From Actinopolymorpha pittospori (GTDB taxonomy: Bacteria; Actinomycetota; Actinomycetes; Propionibacteriales; Actinopolymorphaceae), in the NCBI RefSeq assembly GCF_014873875.1, contig NZ_JADBEM010000001.1, forward strand, positions 2,790,001 through 2,854,000: a stretch of DNA of 64,000 nt, written 5' to 3'. The notes beneath the pieces were generated by a model, which saw only the letters and a program-made list of their open reading frames with translations, was not told the origin of the DNA and did no database searches. The position numbers and the translations under genes were made by a program. Shown here piece after piece: positions 60,101-64,000 of the stretch; position 1 is the first letter of the stretch, and each line of letters opens with the position of its first letter.

Positions 60101-61672
60101 TCAGCTCGCCAGCAGTTGGTGGGCCACGATGTATCCGGAGTTGCCGTTGACTCCGTGGCCGGGCCAGGTGCCAGCGCCGACCTGGTAGAGACCCTCGACG
60201 GGGGTGCGGTGGCCGGGTTGGCCCGGCATCGCGTGCAGCAGGTAGGCCTGGGCCAGGTCGCTCGCTCCGCCGTAGGGGTCGCCGGGCCCGCAGTTGGGGT
60301 TGAACCGCGCGATGTCGTCCGGTGTGACGACCGCCTGACCGATCACGGCGTCCGGGATGTTCGGGACGTGCTGCGCGACGATCCCGAGCACCCGCTCGGC
60401 CATGCGGGCGGTCAGCTCCGGCGTCCAGGTACCGTCACCGACCTCGATCTCACCGGCCGCGTCGCCGTGTGGATGGCACGGCATCTCCAGGACCTGGACC
60501 CGCATGATGGCCGCGCCGTCCGGTGCCCGGCTCGGGTCCTGCGCGGTCGGACAGTCGACCGTGAACGTCGGCTCGGCCGGGAGCAGGCCCGCCATGCCCT
60601 GCGCCGCCGCCAGCGTGCACCCGTCCAGGCCGGTGGTGAAGTGCGGCTGGCCGACCCGTGCGAAGCGAGGGTCGGGCCATCGTGGCGGTTCCCGCAGGGC
60701 GAGGTGGATCTGCAGGCAGCCTCGGCCGTACCTGTATCCCGCGGCCTGGGCGCGCAGCTCCTCCGATGCGTCCTCGCCGAGCAGGCGGAGATAGAGCTGG
60801 TCGACGTTGGTGGAGGCGACCACGGCCTCGCGCGCGGCGTACCGCTCACCTTCGTCGGTGCGCACCCCGACCGCCCGCCCGTTCTCGACGAGGATTCCGC
60901 TGACCTCGGTTCCGGTGACGACCTTCCCGCCGTGGTCGGTCACCAGCCGAGCCAGGGCCGTGGTCAGGGCTTCGCTCCCGCCCGCCGGAGTCGGCATCCC
61001 GGCCTGCATGATCGCCAGCGCGACCAGGATCACCCAGATGCCGCTGCCCACCTCGTCCGGTGTCCGACCCAGATGCATCACCCAGGGCGCCAGCATCGCC
61101 TGGAGCACCGGTGAGCGGAATCGCGACACCTCCCTACGCCCCGTCTCGAAGACCGTCGAGGCGAGTGGTGTCAGCCCCGGTCCGTCTCCGCTGAACAACC
61201 TGTCGATCGTCGCCCTCGCGTCCGGCTCGGCGAGATCCTGGGTGAAGAGCCCGAAGACGTCGGGCGCGTACGGCGCGAACGACTCCATCCACGCCGCGAA
61301 GGTGGCCCCGTCACCAGCGGCCAGCCGGTCGGCCTCGGCGACCATCGCGTCCATCGAACGCGGGAGCACCGCGGTCCGGCCGTCCGAGAACGACACTCCG
61401 GTGGGGAGGTCGGTGTTGAGATAGGTGAGGCCGCGAGCGCCCAGTTCGTCGCCGAGTTCACGCATGACGGGCCCGGCCAGCAGCAGTGGATGGGAGGCGG
61501 AGTACACGTCGTGCCGGAAGCCGGGCAGCGTCAGCTCCTCGGTTCGACACAGTCCGCCCGGCCGGTCGTTGCGTTCCAGCACGATCACGTCGTGGCCCGC
61601 CCGGGCGAGATAGGCCGCGGTGACCAGTGCGTTGTGGCCGCTGCCGATCAGAACGACGTCGTGGCCCTCCAC
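60101..61672 (-). CDS. FAD-dependent phytoene desaturase-like oxidoreductase
   Basis: A 523-aa NAD(P)/FAD-binding amine-oxidase/CrtI-like flavoprotein: VVLIGSGHNALVTAAYLARAGHDVIVLE at residues 6-33 (FAD loop GSGHNA), RPGGLCRTEE, and the C-terminal GLYQVGAGTWPGHGVNGNSGY that closes the FAD site. Family members desaturate or oxidise isoprenoids and other lipids; substrate unknown. GTG at 61672 follows GGAGGGGGG. Downstream (same strand) of the damaged TetR-SDR region. Confidence 0.87.
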   Translation of the reverse strand: MEGHDVVLIGSGHNALVTAAYLARAGHDVIVLERNDRPGGLCRTEELTLPGFRHDVYSASHPLLLAGPVMRELGDELGARGLTYLNTDLPTGVSFSDGRTAVLPRSMDAMVAEADRLAAGDGATFAAWMESFAPYAPDVFGLFTQDLAEPDARATIDRLFSGDGPGLTPLASTVFETGRREVSRFRSPVLQAMLAPWVMHLGRTPDEVGSGIWVILVALAIMQAGMPTPAGGSEALTTALARLVTDHGGKVVTGTEVSGILVENGRAVGVRTDEGERYAAREAVVASTNVDQLYLRLLGEDASEELRAQAAGYRYGRGCLQIHLALREPPRWPDPRFARVGQPHFTTGLDGCTLAAAQGMAGLLPAEPTFTVDCPTAQDPSRAPDGAAIMRVQVLEMPCHPHGDAAGEIEVGDGTWTPELTARMAERVLGIVAQHVPNIPDAVIGQAVVTPDDIARFNPNCGPGDPYGGASDLAQAYLLHAMPGQPGHRTPVEGLYQVGAGTWPGHGVNGNSGYIVAHQLLAS

Positions 61673-61784
61673 AGTGCGCCCCCCTCCAACCGGGCCTGCC
61701 GTGCCGTAGGGGGAGCCAGGCCGCCGGGCCACGGCGATCATGCCTGCGTCGTGGAAGCGTCCCGCCCGAGAAGGTACAGGACAC

Positions 61785-62488
61785 CTACCACGGTACGGGT
61801 CCGTCCTCGTCGAAGAAGCCGCCGCTTGGCCCGTCGGCCGGCAGGGTGGCCAGCGAGACGACGACGCGGGCGCCCTGCGCGGGAGTCCGGGTGCCGTGGT
61901 GACCGTTGAGATCGGTGGCGAGGTAGCCAGGAGTCGCCGAGTTGACCTTGATGTGTGCATGGTGGGCACTTCGCCGGAACGCGTTGGCATAGTGCGCGGT
62001 GAGCATCGTCACCGCAGCCTTGGACGCGGCGTAGCCGAGGCTCGTGTCGCTCTGGGCGAACATCGACTCGAGATTCGGCGGTGTGGGCGTGGGAGGCCGA
62101 CGTACTGGCGACATTGACGATCCGCGGCGCGGACCCCTCCCGCAGCAGCGGAAGCATCGTGTGGGTGACGGTGAGAAGGCCGAACACGTTGGTTTCGAAG
62201 GTTTCTACCAGGTCGTCCCCCGTGACGGCCAAGGTCGGTGTCCGACGCAGAATGGCCGCGTTGTTGACGAGTACGTCGAGTCGGCCGTGTTCGCGGCGCA
62301 AGAGAGCGGCCACCGCCTCGATGCTGGGGGTGTCGGTCACGTCCAGCACGACCGGGACGACGTTGATGCCCGACTCCGAGTTGACCAGCGACGCGGTGAC
62401 TCCGGCCGCCTTCGCGATCTCGCGGACGCCCACACCGTCGTAGCCTGACCGGGTAGGGGCGGACCGCGGGCCGACCGCGGGATCGCAT
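61785..62488 (-). pseudogene. TetR helix-turn-helix fused to a frameshifted SDR
   Basis: The 5' end (ATG at 62488, RSRGRPA) and the segment GYDGVGVREIAKAAGVTASLVN are a TetR DNA-binding region with its first helix disturbed. In the same frame it jumps at about 62375 into the middle of an SDR: VVPVVLDVTDTPSIEAVAAL, LDVLVNNAAILR, IVNVASTSAS; the Rossmann loop is missing. Near 62090 the frame breaks, and LGYAASKAAVTMLTAHYANA (YxxxK) to the C-terminus continues in another frame. So deletion of the TetR ligand domain and SDR start created a chimera, later frameshifted. Confidence 0.72.
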
Positions 62489-62557
62489 TCCCCGTCAATG
62501 CCGCGTTGCGCCGAGGTGGGGCAAGACGGGATTGCGGCGTAGGTCGCCGGCGATCAT

Positions 62558-62604
62558 GTCTACAACCGTATACTCGCTGGGACGATAAGTCTACGAGCGT
62601 ATAC
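62558..62604. promoter_or_regulatory. Duplicated operator-like sequence
   Basis: GTCTACAACCGTATAC (62558-62573) and GTCTACGAGCGTATAC (62589-62604) are 31 bp apart. Each is an imperfect 16-bp palindrome (GTCTAC/GTATAC) of TetR-operator type. They lie between the damaged TetR-SDR and the intact SDR at 62676 and probably were the lost TetR's sites. Confidence 0.6.
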
Positions 62605-62675
62605 CGGACCATTCCGTACGTTCTTTCGCAGCCGCGGATGCCGACCCCGATACCGATCCCGAGGCCGAGGTGAGG

Positions 62676-63476
62676 ATGGATCTCAAACTGGCGGGCCGGC
62701 GGGCGCTGGTGACCGGATCGAGTTCCGGTCTTGGTGCGGCGACCGCCAGGCTTCTCGCGAAGGAAGGGGTCGCGGTCGTCGTACACGGCCGGGACGAGAC
62801 GCGCGCCGATGCCGTGGCCAAGCAGGTCCGCGCCGACGGCGGGAAGGTCGACGTCGCGCTCGGGGACCTCGGGACCGATGCCGGAGCCGACGCTGTGGCG
62901 GGCGCGGCCCTCGCGGGCGGTGACGTCGACATCCTGGTCAACAACGCCGGCACCTACTGGCCGAAGTCCTGGGCCGAGACCACCTCGCAGGAGTGGCTCG
63001 AGACCTATGACGCCAACGTCGTGTCCGGCGTACGGATGATCCAGCGTCTGGTACCCCTCATGCGGGACCGGGGATGGGGGCGCGTCATCCAGATCGGTGG
63101 TGGACTGGCGCAGCAGCCGTCCGCCGAGGGAGCGTTCTACAACGCGACCCTTGCCGCCCGGCACAACCTCGCCGTCTCCCTCGCACGTGAGCTGAAGGAC
63201 ACCGGTGTGACGTCCAACGTCGTCTCCCCGGGCGCGATCCTGGTGTCGACCGTGCAGCGGATCTTCGAGGAGGCGGCGCCCGCCTTCGGCTGGGGCGAGA
63301 GCGCCGAGGAGATCGAGCGCGGCGTCGTCCGGGACCTGCTGCCCAACGACATCGGGCGGCTTGGTCGGCCGGAGGAGGTCGCCGCCGCCGTCGTGTACCT
63401 CGCCAGTCCGCTCGCCGACTACGTGAGTGGAGCCGTCCTCCGCGTCGACGGCGGCACCATCCGAACGGCCTTCTGA
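62676..63476 (+). CDS. SDR family oxidoreductase, atypical active site
   Basis: A 266-aa SDR: TGSSSGLGAATARLL (residues 13-27), VDILVNNAGTYWP, and VRDLLPNDIGRLGRPEEVAAAVVYLAS with C-terminal SGAVLRVDGGT. The active-site helix reads FYNATLAARHNLAVS: Tyr is present but the Lys of YxxxK is Leu, so normal catalysis is doubtful. ATG at 62676 follows GCCGAGGTGAGG; a GTG at 62670 is also in frame. Divergent from the TetR-SDR remnant. Confidence 0.85.
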   Translation: MDLKLAGRRALVTGSSSGLGAATARLLAKEGVAVVVHGRDETRADAVAKQVRADGGKVDVALGDLGTDAGADAVAGAALAGGDVDILVNNAGTYWPKSWAETTSQEWLETYDANVVSGVRMIQRLVPLMRDRGWGRVIQIGGGLAQQPSAEGAFYNATLAARHNLAVSLARELKDTGVTSNVVSPGAILVSTVQRIFEEAAPAFGWGESAEEIERGVVRDLLPNDIGRLGRPEEVAAAVVYLASPLADYVSGAVLRVDGGTIRTAF

Positions 63477-63478
63477 TC

Positions 63479-64000
63479 ATGGGCTCCGCCGCCTCGATCA
63501 GCCTCGCCGGTCAGGTCACCGCGACCGCGCTCGCCGACGCGGGCGCGGCGGTGGGCGTGGTCGCCCGCTCCGCCGACGAGATCGCCGCCACCGCCGCGCG
63601 GATCCAGGACAGGGGAGGGCGCGCCGAGGCGATCACCGTGGACGTGGTCGACGAACAGAGCGTGCGCCGGGCGTTCGAGCGGATCCGCGGCGACCTGGGC
63701 GAGATCGACCTGCTGGTGAACAACGCCGGCCGCAACACCACCTTCGGTCCGGTCTGGCGGGTCGACGCCGACCGGTGGTGGGGAGACGTCGCCGTCAACC
63801 TGCTCGGTCCGTTCCTGTGCAGTGCCGCGGTCCTGCCCTCGATGGTGGGCCGCGGACAGGGGCGGATCGTCAACGTCGTCTCCGGAACCGCGGGCCGTCC
63901 CTTCCCGTACAACAGCGGGTACGCCGCGTCCAAGGCCGCCGCCGTACGACTGACCGACTGCCTCGCGGCCGAGACCGCGGGATACGGCGTCCACGTCTTC
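63479..64000 (+). CDS. SDR family oxidoreductase, partial, with a damaged cofactor loop
   Basis: 174 residues reach the window edge. It starts SISLAGQVTATALADAGAAVGVVARS; where SDRs have V-x-TGxxxGIGxA between strand 1 and helix 1, about 12-14 residues are missing, in frame. Thereafter it is normal: VDVVDEQSV, IDLLVNNAGRN, VNVVSGTAG, YAASK (YxxxK). Without the Gly-rich loop it should not bind NAD(P). It follows the previous SDR by 2 bp and probably shares its transcript. Confidence 0.78.
   Translation, partial: MGSAASISLAGQVTATALADAGAAVGVVARSADEIAATAARIQDRGGRAEAITVDVVDEQSVRRAFERIRGDLGEIDLLVNNAGRNTTFGPVWRVDADRWWGDVAVNLLGPFLCSAAVLPSMVGRGQGRIVNVVSGTAGRPFPYNSGYAASKAAAVRLTDCLAAETAGYGVHVF

Overview
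The window is high-GC DNA with short intergenic gaps, frequent GTG starts, several probable leaderless genes (a TANNNT-type -10 box about 6-7 nt before the start codon), Tat-exported enzymes, many TetR/MarR regulators, and families typical of Actinomycetota (RNHCP, DUF3140, DUF2945, SCO6745, DUF5937-ArsR). It looks like a chromosomal segment of a soil actinomycete. I see no rRNA, tRNA, CRISPR array, intact transposase or plasmid origin.

Layout. 0-6.2 kb: an endonuclease/exonuclease/phosphatase-fold enzyme divergent from a Tat-exported PhoX-type phosphatase, an SDR/Zn-alcohol dehydrogenase pair, and a His-rich DUF4396 membrane protein behind a perfect TACCC-N5-GGGTA (CsoR/RicR-type) copper operator. 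6.3-11.5 kb: a TetR/alcohol dehydrogenase pair, VOC and DUF402 proteins, and a TetR/cytochrome P450 divergent pair. 11.8-18 kb: asparagine synthetase opposite a MarR gene with two abutting palindromes, DUF3140-DUF2945, an ECF41 sigma factor followed by a broken gene, and a Tat-secreted protein of unknown function. 18-25 kb: GNAT, DUF5937-ArsR, HIT, a D-glucarate pathway pair (gudD-kdgD), fragments of two unrelated genes, and a MarR/haloalkane dehalogenase operon. 25-34 kb: hydrolases, HupE/UreJ, and a large exported phosphoesterase/beta-propeller fusion. 34-39 kb: a compact redox/thiol neighbourhood of MTQ2-type methyltransferase, CDGSH protein, haem-oxygenase-like iron enzyme, YbdK-type glutamate-cysteine ligase and FAD/Rieske oxidoreductase. 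39-47 kb: TetR/FAD-monooxygenase operon, a paralogue of the phosphoesterase/beta-propeller fusion, and a Tat-exported alkaline-phosphatase-superfamily enzyme. 47.4-52.5 kb: an accessory cluster with a ~1000-residue HerA/FtsK-like ATPase, a charged 227-aa protein, a small helical protein, a 55-aa protein and a frameshifted copy of the helical protein. 52.5-64 kb: DoxX behind a structured leader, a NodB deacetylase fused to an IS110-like RNase H-type domain, a SulP transporter, a SigG-type sigma factor, SDRs, a phytoene-desaturase-like enzyme, and a damaged TetR/SDR region.

Two themes stand out. First, up to five phosphoesterases, four of them apparently exported, point to extracellular phosphate or organophosphate scavenging. 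Second, at least seven genes are truncated, frameshifted or fused across deletion scars (15.2, 22.6, 32.7, 39.2, 52.0, 61.8 and 63.5 kb), in two cases leaving well-preserved operators next to ruined targets. Either this part of the chromosome is decaying or the assembly carries small indels; raw-read checks would decide.
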